A stretch of DNA of 45,689 nucleotides from Pelagibacterales bacterium SAG-MED49 (lineage in GTDB: Bacteria > Pseudomonadota > Alphaproteobacteria > Pelagibacterales > Pelagibacteraceae). Positions 37,246-45,656 of the stretch are shown one piece after another; the stretch's first letter is position 1, and each line of letters begins with the position of its first letter. The stretch covers positions 1 through 45,689 of the forward strand of contig JACWEQ010000010.1 of NCBI GenBank assembly GCA_014653365.1. Reading direction: 5' to 3'. The notes beneath the pieces were generated by a model that saw only the letters and a list, made by a program, of their open reading frames with translations, did no database searches and was not told the DNA's origin. The position numbers and the translations under genes were made by a program.

Positions 37246-37832
37246 TGTCAAACGCACCTTTGATGCCAATGGCTACTGCTGTTTGGCTTGTTGAGAATAC
37301 AACATTAACTTTTAAACAAATTGCAAATTTCTGCAATCTACATGAAGTTGAAATTCAAGGAATTGCTGATGGTGAAGTTGCAAAAGGAATTAAAGCTTAT
37401 AATCCAATAATCTCAGGACAGCTATCTAGAGATGAAATTGAATTATCATCTAAAGATGAAAATAGAGCTCTTCAAATTAAAAGTATTGATATTGAAATAT
37501 CTAATACTGAGAAAAAAACTAAAAAATATATACCTCTATCTAAGAGACAAGATAAGCCAGATTCAGCTTTATGGTTAATTAGACAACACAATATACTTAA
37601 AGATTCACAAATTGCAAAGTTAGTTGGAGTAACAAAGAATTCTGTAACATCCATAAGAAATAAAAGTTATTGGAATTATAACAACTTAAACCCAAAAGAT
37701 CCTGTTGCCTTAAATTTGTTTAGTCAAAAAGATTTAGTTGAAGCATTAGAAAAAGCTGAGAGAAGAATTAAAAGAGAAAAAAAAGAAAAAGAAAAGGCAA
37801 AACAATCAAAAGAAATGTCAAGCAATGAATAA
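37245..37832 (+). CDS. trcR: DUF1013 protein, TrcR-like cell cycle regulator
   Basis: A 195-residue protein specific to alphaproteobacteria (DUF1013). The conserved start [19 protein letters not shown], the region KQIANFCNLHEVEIQGIADG and the second block PDSALWLIRQHNILKDSQIAKLVG (about 107-130) look like two helix-turn-helix-type units, followed by a Lys/Glu-rich tail. Database naming as a cell cycle transcriptional regulator TrcR is recalled knowledge; its targets here are unknown. It is co-transcribed with rpmE. Confidence 0.85.
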   Translation: MSNAPLMPMATAVWLVENTTLTFKQIANFCNLHEVEIQGIADGEVAKGIKAYNPIISGQLSRDEIELSSKDENRALQIKSIDIEISNTEKKTKKYIPLSKRQDKPDSALWLIRQHNILKDSQIAKLVGVTKNSVTSIRNKSYWNYNNLNPKDPVALNLFSQKDLVEALEKAERRIKREKKEKEKAKQSKEMSSNE

Positions 37833-37853
37833 ATTTAATAGACATCAAAATTT

Positions 37854-37859
37854 TATAAT
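37854..37859 (+). promoter_or_regulatory. Candidate -10 box for rpsU and tRNA-fMet
   Basis: A consensus TATAAT sits 27 bases before the rpsU ATG in the 54-base gap after trcR. No matching -35 is seen. Initiation near 37866 would give a leader of about 20 bases. Confidence 0.35.
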
Positions 37860-37886
37860 GATAGTTAAACCACTTTAGAAATAAAT

Positions 37887-38081
37887 ATGAAAATAGAAGT
37901 TAAAGATAATAATATTGAGCAAGCTTTAAGAGTTTTAAAAAGAAAACTACAGCGTGATGGTTTTTTTAAAGTTATAAAATTAAAAAATACTTATGAAAAA
38001 CCTTCTGAAAAGAAAAAAAGAATTTTACAAGAAAATATTAAAAGAGTTAAAAAATTAAACAAACTTAAAAATAGAATTTAA
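37887..38081 (+). CDS. rpsU: Ribosomal protein bS21
   Basis: A 64-residue, highly basic small-subunit protein. The start KIEVKDNNIEQALRVLKRKL and the following QRDGFFKVIKLKNTYEKPSEKKKR fit bS21 well. bS21 contacts the platform near the anti-Shine-Dalgarno region and affects initiation. It ends 6 bases before the initiator tRNA gene on the same strand, so the two initiation components are probably made from one transcript. Confidence 0.93.
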   Translation: MKIEVKDNNIEQALRVLKRKLQRDGFFKVIKLKNTYEKPSEKKKRILQENIKRVKKLNKLKNRI

Positions 38082-38087
38082 GTATAC

Positions 38088-38164
<77 letters not shown>

Positions 38165-38172
38165 ATTCCAGA

Positions 38173-38871
38173 TTAGATTTTAAAATCAGATTTTTTACTA
38201 TCGACCAGAAACGCTTTAACTGTTTCTTTGGTAAGTTGATCAAATGATTTTCCAAATTTTTGAATTTTTTCAATAATTGAAGGAGGGATTGTTATTATAT
38301 GACAGCCCAATTGTTTAGCTTGTAAATAATTGTAAGGTTCTCTCACACTTGCCCATAAAATCTCAACATTTTTAAATTTTTTTGCAAACTTTATGCTTTT
38401 TACAAACTCTGGAACAGGATCTTTTCCAGTATCTCCTGCTCTTCCTGCAAAAATAGAAATAATTACTTTTGTTTTTTTATTTATTATTTTTAAAATCTTT
38501 TCTGCTTGTTTGGCATTGTACACAGCTGTGATATTTAATTTAATATTACTATTATTAAGTTCTTTTATTACTTTCCCAGTAAAACTATTTTTTGAATTAA
38601 CGACAGGTATTTTAACATATACATTTTTTCCCCAGCTATTAATTTTTTTTCCCTGCTCAATCATTGATTTTTCATCATCAGCAAATACTTCAAGTGATAC
38701 TGGTTTATTATTACAAATTTTAAGAATTTTTTTTGAATATGATTTGTAATCTTTTGCTCCAGCTTTTCTCATTAAGCTTGGATTAGTTGTAAACCCCTTA
38801 ACAATTTTTTTTTTATTAAATTTTTTAATTTGATCTAATTCTGCAATGTCACAAAATATTTTAGTATTCAA
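38173..38871 (-). CDS. tal: Transaldolase (small TalC/MipB type)
   Basis: Transaldolase moves dihydroxyacetone units in the non-oxidative pentose phosphate pathway and complements the transketolase here. The 232-residue form belongs to the short TalC/fructose-6-phosphate aldolase group. The Schiff-base lysine is Lys87 in YVKIPV. Other blocks are VKGFTTNPSLM near 24, TAVYNAKQA and ISIFAGRAGDTG. Transaldolase and F6P aldolase activities are hard to separate from sequence. It starts 8 bases after pntB. Confidence 0.88.
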   Translation of the reverse strand: MNTKIFCDIAELDQIKKFNKKKIVKGFTTNPSLMRKAGAKDYKSYSKKILKICNNKPVSLEVFADDEKSMIEQGKKINSWGKNVYVKIPVVNSKNSFTGKVIKELNNSNIKLNITAVYNAKQAEKILKIINKKTKVIISIFAGRAGDTGKDPVPEFVKSIKFAKKFKNVEILWASVREPYNYLQAKQLGCHIITIPPSIIEKIQKFGKSFDQLTKETVKAFLVDSKKSDFKI

Positions 38872-38879
38872 ATTTATAC

Positions 38880-40277
38880 CTATAGATTTTTAGTAATGTC
38901 TTCCGTCATTTTTTTAGCATCCGCAAACAACATTAAAGTATTTTCTTTATAAAATAGATCGTTATCAATTCCAGCATAACCAGGCGATAAACTTCGTTTA
39001 ACAAATAACACTGATTTACATTTTTCAACATCAAGAACTGGCATCCCATAAATTGGGCTTTGAGGGTCAGTTTTAGCAACTGGATTTGTTACATCATTTG
39101 CACCAATTACAAATGCAACATCTGCATTTGCAAAATCATTGTTAATTTCTTCTAATTCAAATACTTCATCATAAGGAACATTTGCCTCTGCTAATAGAAC
39201 ATTCATGTGTCCGGGCATTCTACCTGCAACAGGATGTATGGCGTACGAAACTTTTATATCGTTCTTCTTTAACGTATCTACCATCTCTCTTAGGGCATGC
39301 TGTGCTTGTGCTACTGCCATTCCATAACCAGGCACAATTATAACTGATGAAGCATTTTTCATTAAAAAAGCAGCATCATCTGCATTTCCACTTTTTACAG
39401 GTCTTTGTTCTTTATTTTTTTCTCCTGTACTTTGTTCAGTTGCACCAAATCCACCTAAGATAACATTAAAAAATGATCTATTCATTCCTTTGCACATTAT
39501 ATAAGATAAAATTGCTCCGGAAGATCCAACTAATGCTCCAGTAATAATAAGTGCTGTATTTTCTAGAGTAAACCCAATACCTGCAGCCGCCCAACCAGAA
39601 TACGAGTTTAGCATTGAAATCACTACCGGCATATCTGCACCACCAATTGGAATGATTAATAAAAAACCGATTAAAAAAGAAACTGCCAATAATATCCAAA
39701 ATAAATTAGAAGATTGTGTAGAGCAAAGTAGATAAGTTAATACAATTATTGAAATTAAAATTAAGGCGTTTAGCGGATGTTGTCCTTTAAAAGTTATAGG
39801 TGAACCTGACATTATTCCTTGAAGTTTTAAAAAAGCAATAATTGAACCTGAAAAAGTTATCGCACCTACTGCTGCACCAATTGACATTTCAATTAAGCTT
39901 CCAAGTTTAATGTTACCTGGAGATCCTAAGTTAAAAGCTTCTGGATTTAAAAAAGCAGCTATTGCAACAAATACAGCTGCAAGCCCTACTAAACTATGAA
40001 AGCCAGCAACTAGCTCTGGCATTGCAGTCATTGGAATTTTATATGCAATAAAAGCGCCTATTAATCCTCCTATTAAAAGAAAAATTAAAACAACTACAAA
40101 TCCGGTTGAAAAATTACCAATAGATAAAAAAGTAACTGTAATTGCAATAATCATTCCTAAAATTCCAAAGAAATTTCCTTGTCTGGATGTTTCGGGTGAA
40201 GATAATCCTCTTAATGCTAGAATAAATAATATTCCTGAAATAAGGTAAAAAATTGCTGATAGGTTTGCTGATAACAT
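38880..40277 (-). CDS. pntB: NAD(P) transhydrogenase beta subunit
   Basis: PntB forms much of the membrane proton channel and carries the NADP-binding domain III of the transhydrogenase, which uses the proton gradient to make NADPH from NADH. There are about nine N-terminal helices (to about residue 265), then domain III with VPGYGMAVAQAQHALREM, HPVAGRMPGHMNVLLAEA and IGANDVTNPVAK. The length of 465 is normal. Its ATG overlaps the pntA2 stop by one base. Confidence 0.96.
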   Translation of the reverse strand: MLSANLSAIFYLISGILFILALRGLSSPETSRQGNFFGILGMIIAITVTFLSIGNFSTGFVVVLIFLLIGGLIGAFIAYKIPMTAMPELVAGFHSLVGLAAVFVAIAAFLNPEAFNLGSPGNIKLGSLIEMSIGAAVGAITFSGSIIAFLKLQGIMSGSPITFKGQHPLNALILISIIVLTYLLCSTQSSNLFWILLAVSFLIGFLLIIPIGGADMPVVISMLNSYSGWAAAGIGFTLENTALIITGALVGSSGAILSYIMCKGMNRSFFNVILGGFGATEQSTGEKNKEQRPVKSGNADDAAFLMKNASSVIIVPGYGMAVAQAQHALREMVDTLKKNDIKVSYAIHPVAGRMPGHMNVLLAEANVPYDEVFELEEINNDFANADVAFVIGANDVTNPVAKTDPQSPIYGMPVLDVEKCKSVLFVKRSLSPGYAGIDNDLFYKENTLMLFADAKKMTEDITKNL

Positions 40278-40585
40278 TATTTATCCTTTTTCTTTTTTTT
40301 ATACATCGCAAGCATTCTTTGAGTGACTAAAAAACCACCAAATATATTAATAGCTGCTAATGATATTGCTAAAAATCCAAAGATACTTGAGGTATTAAAT
40401 ATAGTATCAGAATTTCCTGCTAATCCAGCAATAATTGCACCTACAATTATGACAGATGAAATCGCATTGGTAACAGACATTAAAGGTGTATGAAGTGATG
40501 GAGTAACACTCCAAACCACATAGTATCCTATAAAAATTGAAAGGATAAAAATACTTAATCTGAATATAAAAGGATCTATTTCCAT
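40277..40585 (-). CDS. pntA2: NAD(P) transhydrogenase alpha subunit, membrane part
   Basis: A 102-residue protein of about three to four membrane helices corresponding to the C-terminal membrane domain of E. coli PntA. The segment GYYVVWSVTPSLHTPLMSVTNA (about 20-41) is the conserved region of this domain. In alphaproteobacteria such as Rhodospirillum the alpha chain is split into two proteins; the same arrangement is seen here, with the soluble part upstream across a 4-base gap. Confidence 0.92.
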   Translation of the reverse strand: MEIDPFIFRLSIFILSIFIGYYVVWSVTPSLHTPLMSVTNAISSVIIVGAIIAGLAGNSDTIFNTSSIFGFLAISLAAINIFGGFLVTQRMLAMYKKKKKDK

Positions 40586-40589
40586 AATT

Positions 40590-41678
40590 TTATTTTATTA
40601 ACGTTTTTTCAATTATCTCGTCTTCTAAATTTATATTAATTTTACTATTTTCTTTATCATATAAATTTGAGACAAAGTTAAATACATTTTTAGCATATAA
40701 ATTTGATGCAGAAGTTGGAAGTTTATTTAAAATATTACTTTCACCCATTATTTTAACACTATTGTTATCTACAATTTCATCAACTTTAGTGTGTGCTGTA
40801 TTTCCTCCTTGAATGGCAGCTAGATCATAAATTATTGAACCAGCTTCCATATTATTAATCATATCCTCTTTAATAATTATTGGTGCTTTTTTTCCAGGAA
40901 TTAAAGCTGTACAAATTACAATATCAATTTTCTTTAATGTTTCTGACAATAATTCTTCTTGCTTCCTTTTAAAATCATCTGATGCTTCTTTAGCATACCC
41001 TCCCTCTGTCTCAAGATTTTCAGCACCTTCAACTGTTAAAAATTTTCCTCCTAAGCTTTCAACCTGCTCTTTAGAAGCCATCCTAACATCTGTTGCAAAT
41101 ACTATTGCACCCATTCGTTTTGCAGTTGCAATTGCTTGTAATCCTGCAACCCCTGCACCCACCACTAATACTTTTGCAGCTGGTATTGTTCCTGCTGCAG
41201 TCATCATCATTGGAATTGCTTTTTGAAAATGAGCGAACGATTCTACTACTGCTTTATAACCTGCAAGGTTTGCTTGTGAGGATAATATATCCATAGATTG
41301 AGCTCTTGTTATTCTTGGAAGTAATTCAAGTGAAAAAGTATTGATATTTTTTTTAACTAAATCATTTATTTTATCTTTATTGTCATATGGGTTTAACACT
41401 CCAATAAATGATTGATTTTCTTTTAATAAAGAACTTTTGTCATCATCTAATAAACCTAACTGAACAATAATATCTGCACTCGTTATGATTTCTTTTTCAT
41501 CTTTTAAAATTGATACACCTAATTCTTTGTACTCTTCGTCTTTAATTCCAAGATGACTTCCATAATTTTCAGCTAATGAAACTTCAAGACCAAGGGATAT
41601 ATATTTTTTTGCAATCTCAGGAGTAATTGCTATTCTTTTTTCAATTTTTTGATTTTCTAAAATAGAAGCAATTTTCAT
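40590..41678 (-). CDS. pntA1: NAD(P) transhydrogenase alpha subunit, NAD-binding part
   Basis: Soluble domain I of the transhydrogenase, 362 residues, related to alanine dehydrogenase. It has the N-terminal KRIAITPEIAKKY block, the RAQSMDILSSQANLAGYKAV segment and the NAD Rossmann motif VVGAGVAGLQAIATAKRMGA (about 173-192), then ICTALIPGKKAP. It ends before any membrane helix, the rest being the separate pntA2 gene. It follows a 36-codon cytochrome-oxidase-subunit-like gene by 9 bases. Confidence 0.95.
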   Translation of the reverse strand: MKIASILENQKIEKRIAITPEIAKKYISLGLEVSLAENYGSHLGIKDEEYKELGVSILKDEKEIITSADIIVQLGLLDDDKSSLLKENQSFIGVLNPYDNKDKINDLVKKNINTFSLELLPRITRAQSMDILSSQANLAGYKAVVESFAHFQKAIPMMMTAAGTIPAAKVLVVGAGVAGLQAIATAKRMGAIVFATDVRMASKEQVESLGGKFLTVEGAENLETEGGYAKEASDDFKRKQEELLSETLKKIDIVICTALIPGKKAPIIIKEDMINNMEAGSIIYDLAAIQGGNTAHTKVDEIVDNNSVKIMGESNILNKLPTSASNLYAKNVFNFVSNLYDKENSKININLEDEIIEKTLIK

Positions 41679-41687
41679 ACATTAATC

Positions 41688-41798
41688 TTATATTAAGAAT
41701 ATTGCCATTAAAACTAAAACAACGATAACTGCGACTGTTCCCCACAACACAAATTTTGTAAAATTGTTCCAGGTATTTTTATGGTTTTCATTATCCAT
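41688..41798 (-). CDS. Cytochrome c oxidase aa3 subunit IV-like small membrane protein
   Basis: A 36-residue protein starting at ATG 41796-41798. A hydrophilic N-terminus (MDNENHKNTWNNF) is followed by one membrane helix (about 17-35). The pattern of a Trp and Phe just before a single helix matches the tiny aa3 oxidase subunit IV of alphaproteobacteria, whose gene often lies next to pntA. It sits 5 bases after rpmJ and 9 before pntA1. Short length limits certainty. Confidence 0.7.
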   Translation of the reverse strand: MDNENHKNTWNNFTKFVLWGTVAVIVVLVLMAIFLI

Positions 41799-41803
41799 AA
41801 AAA

Positions 41804-41929
41804 TTACTTCTGTCTTGCTTTAAACTTTGGATTAGTTTTATTGATAACGTACACACGACCTCTTCTTCTAACTAACTTAGAATTAAGATCTCTTTTTTTA
41901 ATGGACTTTAATGAGCTTTTTATTTTCAT
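41804..41929 (-). CDS. rpmJ: Ribosomal protein bL36, zinc-free type
   Basis: A 41-residue basic protein (ATG at 41927-41929). It begins [14 protein letters not shown] and contains [20 protein letters not shown], the clear bL36 signature. It has no cysteine or zinc ligand, the long C-minus form usual in alphaproteobacteria. Its ATG overlaps the epimerase stop (ATGA), so its translation is probably coupled to that gene, an unusual dependency for a ribosomal protein. Confidence 0.95.
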   Translation of the reverse strand: MKIKSSLKSIKKRDLNSKLVRRRGRVYVINKTNPKFKARQK

Positions 41930-42813
41930 AATTTTTCACCCTTAATAAACGAAGTTACGTAATCTTTCAAATCTATTCTTCCATATTTATTAATTATTTT
42001 ACGATTATTTGATATTTTTGTTAATGCTGATGCATATCGCTCACCTGATCTAGGATTTAAATAAGTTATTTTAGTTTTAAACATTTTGGCAAGATCTTGG
42101 ATAGAATAAGATTTTTTGTGACTTATACTATATTGTAAGCATTTATTTTTTCTCCATGCCTCAATACAAATATTAATAGTATCATCAATATGAGTAAATC
42201 GTCTGGTTTGTGTTCCAGGTTTTACAATAGTTAGTGGTTTATTTTTTTTATATTGATCTTCAAAAATTCCAACTACCGTTGCCATATCACCTACTTTGAT
42301 TTGACTAGGTCCATACACATTATAAAAATAAATAACTTCAAATTTAAAATTAAACCATTTTCTTAAATTTTCTAATAATTCAAGATTTTTAGATTTTGTA
42401 AAAGCATAAGGAGATAAGTTTTTATCATTTCCTTTATTTCCAAGTGAGGCTGAAGTTGCTGAATAAATAAGTTTGATATTATTATCTAAACAAAACTTAA
42501 AAACTGCGTTTGAGCCTATAGAATTTGATTTAAAACATTCATCAAATTTTTTAAAACTTTGATAAATTCTTGCAAATTCTCCAAAATGAAAAATTGAATG
42601 AATTTGTTTTTTCACATTTTTTAAATTTTTTGAGATATCAATAGTTTCTGTTTTTATGTATTTAACTCTTTTATCTTTAATGTGATTTTTTTTATTGCCT
42701 GATGAATAATTATCTAAACTAATAATTTTTTTATTTGTTTTTTTTAAAAGAGATTTAATTAAATTAGAGCCAACAAATCCAGCGCCACCAGTTACAATAA
42801 TGAGATTCTTCAT
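41926..42813 (-). CDS. NAD-dependent sugar epimerase/dehydratase
   Basis: A short-chain dehydrogenase of the extended class, 295 residues. The Rossmann motif [10 protein letters not shown] lies at the start and the catalytic Tyr-Lys pair in YAFTKSK, with SATSAS before it; FYNVYGP and the RRFTHIDD stretch follow. It most likely makes or modifies a nucleotide sugar for surface polysaccharide; the substrate is unclear. I choose ATG 42811-42813: the open frame continues upstream through the 5S rRNA, which cannot be coding. The start lies 8 bases after the 5S 3' end. It overlaps rpmJ by 3 bases. Confidence 0.9.
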   Translation of the reverse strand: MKNLIIVTGGAGFVGSNLIKSLLKKTNKKIISLDNYSSGNKKNHIKDKRVKYIKTETIDISKNLKNVKKQIHSIFHFGEFARIYQSFKKFDECFKSNSIGSNAVFKFCLDNNIKLIYSATSASLGNKGNDKNLSPYAFTKSKNLELLENLRKWFNFKFEVIYFYNVYGPSQIKVGDMATVVGIFEDQYKKNKPLTIVKPGTQTRRFTHIDDTINICIEAWRKNKCLQYSISHKKSYSIQDLAKMFKTKITYLNPRSGERYASALTKISNNRKIINKYGRIDLKDYVTSFIKGEKL

Positions 42814-42821
42814 TTTAGATA

Positions 42822-42939
42822 TGCCTGGCAATGTCCTACTCTTCCGTGTCTTAAGACAAAGTACCATTGGCGCTGAAAGGCTTGACTGCCGAGTTCGGAA
42901 TGGGATCGGGTATTACACTTTCGCAATAATCACCAGGCA
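42822..42939 (-). rRNA. rrf: 5S ribosomal RNA
   Basis: About 118 bases on the minus strand. The ends TGCCTGG and CCAGGCA pair as helix I. The internal CCCATTCCGAACTCGG and AGTACT-like helix regions are the conserved 5S core. No 23S or 16S gene lies within the 2.7 kb upstream, so the 5S appears unlinked from the other rRNA genes, an arrangement I recall for SAR11. No terminator separates it from the epimerase gene downstream. Confidence 0.96.
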
Positions 42940-43068
42940 ATGTTTAGTACTAAAAATACTTTAAAATGTAAAGTTAAATTAAATTAATTTTTTATTAATC
43001 CCTAAAAATTACATAAATTTTAGTTAAAATATAAAATATTCTGACGATTAATCAAATTAGTTTAAAAT

Positions 43069-43094
43069 AATTACATTTTATGTAATTTTTTTTT
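43069..43094. terminator. AT-rich hairpin at the end of the O-antigen ligase gene
   Basis: AATTACAT (43069-43076) and ATGTAATT (43080-43087) form an 8-bp stem with a 3-base loop overlapping the ligase stop codon. On the plus strand it is followed by a T run to 43094; on the minus strand only a broken T stretch follows. It could end minus-strand transcription before the 5S gene, but stability is low. Confidence 0.35.
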
Positions 43095-44342
43095 CTTAGA
43101 ATAAATAGACTCAAGGTAAAAACCTACTGGTAAACTATAGGTGATCATTAACCAATTGTTAAAAAAATTACCATTTGGAGAAAAAGGCCAAACAGTTATC
43201 AATATTCCTGCTAACAGGCAAACTTGATAATCTGTTAGACTTCTTTTTTGCTTAAAAATTATAGATTTAAATTGTTTTAAAGCTACATACGCAACATAAC
43301 AAAAAGCACTAAATAAAAATAAAAATCCCAAAATTCCTACTTCAGCTAATAATTGAACATAAAAATTATGAGGATGAGTTGAGCAAGGATACATGCCAAC
43401 TACATATTTTTTATCTTTACATTTAACCCTAAACATTTTTGGACCATGCCCTAAAATAGGCTTATCTTTGAACATATTAAAAGCAGTTCTATAATGACTA
43501 TCGTGTATTTCACTAAATATAGTTGCCTCTTTTGAACTCTCTAATAAACCCATACTTTTAGCAGGGACCTCGAACATTCTATAACTATGACTTGACGAAT
43601 TTAAACTTAAAAGAATAATGCAAATAATTGCTAAAATGAATGTTGCTAACCTAAATTTTTGATAATCTTTAATGAGAATTATAATAAATACTGTAGATAA
43701 ATTTAAAAAGAAAAAAGCTGTTCTTTCTCCTGATAAATAAATTAATACATCTACCAAAATAAATAATAACCCTATAAAATAAATTTCATATTTTTGCTTT
43801 TGTTTAATTAAAAATAATGCAAACAATAGGGGAAATAATCTTGATAAATAGGAGCCCATAATTAATTCATCTCCAAAGAATGAAGAAATACGAATTCCAT
43901 TTACGTCTTGAAAAATTTTAATTCCTGACAAATTTTTACCGGTAAAATATTGAAAATACCCATCAATTACTAAAATTGAAAAACATAAAATTAATACATA
44001 ATAAAAATAAATTAAAATGTTTTTATCTCTATCAATCAAATACCAAACAAAACAACTAAACACACCTATTCTGAAATAAAATAATGAACTTTTTATACTA
44101 AGGGAAATATTTTCTGACTCTAAGCTAGCTAATATTGAGACACAACAAAATATCAAAAAAATAATAAATGGTTTTTTTTTGAAATAATAAAACTTATTAT
44201 TTTTCAATAAATAACATAAAAAAAATAAAGCTGAAAAACTTAAAATTAAATCTGGAAAAAAAGGACCCCAGATCAAAAATGGAACAATTGATACTATTAT
44301 GAGATTAAGAATTACAGAGTTAGAATATTTAATAAGTTTCAT
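43071..44342 (-). CDS. O-antigen ligase family membrane protein
   Basis: A 423-residue protein with about ten to twelve membrane helices and the Wzy_C/WaaL pattern: YLSGERTAFFF near 205-215, a large periplasmic loop with GHGPKMFR and the STHPHNFYVQLLAEVG motif (about 324-339). Ligases of this kind join polysaccharide from undecaprenyl diphosphate to lipid A core; Wzy polymerases look similar, so the role could be polymerisation. I start at ATG 44340-44342; a TTG three codons upstream is less likely. It diverges from the WecA-like gene across about 154 bases. Confidence 0.85.
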   Translation of the reverse strand: MKLIKYSNSVILNLIIVSIVPFLIWGPFFPDLILSFSALFFLCYLLKNNKFYYFKKKPFIIFLIFCCVSILASLESENISLSIKSSLFYFRIGVFSCFVWYLIDRDKNILIYFYYVLILCFSILVIDGYFQYFTGKNLSGIKIFQDVNGIRISSFFGDELIMGSYLSRLFPLLFALFLIKQKQKYEIYFIGLLFILVDVLIYLSGERTAFFFLNLSTVFIIILIKDYQKFRLATFILAIICIILLSLNSSSHSYRMFEVPAKSMGLLESSKEATIFSEIHDSHYRTAFNMFKDKPILGHGPKMFRVKCKDKKYVVGMYPCSTHPHNFYVQLLAEVGILGFLFLFSAFCYVAYVALKQFKSIIFKQKRSLTDYQVCLLAGILITVWPFSPNGNFFNNWLMITYSLPVGFYLESIYSKKKKLHKM

Positions 44343-44496
44343 AAAAATCAATAGAATATATTATAACATTAACACACAATCTTTATCCACAAATGTAATT
44401 TAAAAAATTCAATAGCCATAAATCTAAAAGTAAAGTAAAGTGTTGTTAAGCCTAAAAACAATACAATAAAATTAAAGGTAAATTTTAATAAATTAG

Positions 44497-45492
44497 ATGT
44501 TTAATACTTTGTTAATATTTTGTTTTGCGAGCTTTTTATTGTTTTTTTTGATTTCAAGCTTTTCATATAAGTTTGGATTAATTGATATTCCAAATAAAAG
44601 AAAAAAACATTTAAAACCTACTGCTTATACTGGAGGATTGGCATTATGTTTGATCTATATAATTTCTATTTTTTTATTTAATTTCTCTAGTCAAAAATTA
44701 GATTTAATTCTATCTTTAGCTTTTTTAATTGCTTTGGTAGGTTTGATTGATGACAAATATAATTTAAATGTTGGTGGCAAATTAAGCTTACAAATTATTC
44801 CAATAGTTTATTTAATTATACCAGAAAACATAAACTTAATTGAATTGGGTGATTATGATTATTTTAAACTAAAACTAAATAGTTTCTCAATCCCTTTTAC
44901 CTTATTAAGTACAATATTTTTAATTAATTCTTTTAATTACCTTGATGGTTCGGATGGTACACTGGGTTTTTTATTAATTTCAGTTATAGGTATCTTGTAT
45001 TTCTTGTCAGCTAATGAAGGTCCACATCTATTTTTAATCATAATTTTAATACCTATATTAATTTTTTTATGTTTTAATTTTTCTTTATTCAAATTACCAA
45101 AATTATTTCTAGGAGATAGTGGGAGTTTATTAATGGGATTTATATTTTCATTTACTTTAATATATTTTGCAAATCAAAAAATTGTTCATCCAATTTTACT
45201 TGCATTTTCAATTTCAATTTTTGTCTATGAGTTTTTGTCAATTAATATAATTAGACTTATTTGGAGAAAAAAAATTTTTTCTGCTGGATTTGATCATTTG
45301 CATCATATTTTACTAAAGAAAAATAAATCTCTTCTTTTAACCAATTTTTTTATTACATTTATGAATATTTCTTTTTTTGCTTGTGGCTACATAAGCTATA
45401 AATATGTAAATCCATTAACATCATTAATTGTATTTATATTGTGTTTTTTGATTTTTTTTATCTTTAGAAAAAAATATTATCAAGATTTATAA
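44497..45492 (+). CDS. WecA-type undecaprenyl-phosphate sugar-1-phosphate transferase
   Basis: A MraY/WecA family enzyme (331 residues, about ten to eleven helices) that starts lipid-linked glycan synthesis by moving a sugar phosphate from a UDP-sugar to undecaprenyl phosphate. Motifs in order: PNKRKKHLKPTAYTGG (32-47), GLIDDKYN (about 82-89), NSFNYLDGSDG (about 144-154), LFLGDSGSLLMG (about 204-215) and the HLHH loop. These favour WecA/TagO over MraY. The sugar is not determined. It has its own terminator. Confidence 0.9.
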   Translation: MFNTLLIFCFASFLLFFLISSFSYKFGLIDIPNKRKKHLKPTAYTGGLALCLIYIISIFLFNFSSQKLDLILSLAFLIALVGLIDDKYNLNVGGKLSLQIIPIVYLIIPENINLIELGDYDYFKLKLNSFSIPFTLLSTIFLINSFNYLDGSDGTLGFLLISVIGILYFLSANEGPHLFLIIILIPILIFLCFNFSLFKLPKLFLGDSGSLLMGFIFSFTLIYFANQKIVHPILLAFSISIFVYEFLSINIIRLIWRKKIFSAGFDHLHHILLKKNKSLLLTNFFITFMNISFFACGYISYKYVNPLTSLIVFILCFLIFFIFRKKYYQDL

Positions 45493-45545
45493 CAATTCTA
45501 ATATTTGAGTAAATAATAATTATATTTATCTCTTAAAAGATACGT

Positions 45546-45580
45546 AAAGTAAATTAAACTTCAGCTTAATTACTTTTTTT
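45546..45580 (+). terminator. Intrinsic terminator after the WecA-like gene
   Basis: AAAGTAAATTAA (45546-45557) pairs with TTAATTACTTT (45566-45576), with one bulged A and an 8-base loop, followed by T to 45580. It lies 53 bases after the stop codon. Confidence 0.6.
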
Positions 45581-45600
45581 AATAGTTTTTATTAAATACT

Positions 45601-45656
45601 GTAGGATCACATGCATTAGAATGTGGTGTGAGTCCTCTGATAGTCCATAATTTTTT
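45601..45656 (+). ncRNA. Structured RNA candidate (hairpin leader or small RNA), unidentified
   Basis: Beyond the terminator, a 50-base stretch is visibly richer in G and C than its surroundings. AGGA-TCACA (45603-45611) pairs with TGTGA-G-TCCT (45627-45636), and an inner CAT/ATG closes a TAGA loop. A T run follows at 45651-45656. A frame opens with ATG at 45666 and runs off the edge. GGTGTGAGTCC faintly recalls the core of cobalamin riboswitches, but the rest of that fold is not evident. Identity is unknown. Confidence 0.35.

Noticed and set aside
38176..38196. GATTTTAAAATC followed by T6 as a terminator for tRNA-fMet
   Set aside because: It is a loopless AT palindrome with only four usable pairs and lies within the last codons of the transaldolase gene.
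39478..40311. Open frames antiparallel to or offset within pntB
   Set aside because: They overlap a clear, full-length pntB and have no conserved features.
42814..42867. N-terminal extension of the epimerase into the 5S gene
   Set aside because: The extra 18 codons are 5S rRNA sequence plus the short spacer; the Rossmann start fits ATG 42813.
45601..45640. ops/JUMPstart element ahead of a polysaccharide operon
   Set aside because: The GGCGGTAG core is absent; only the context is suggestive.
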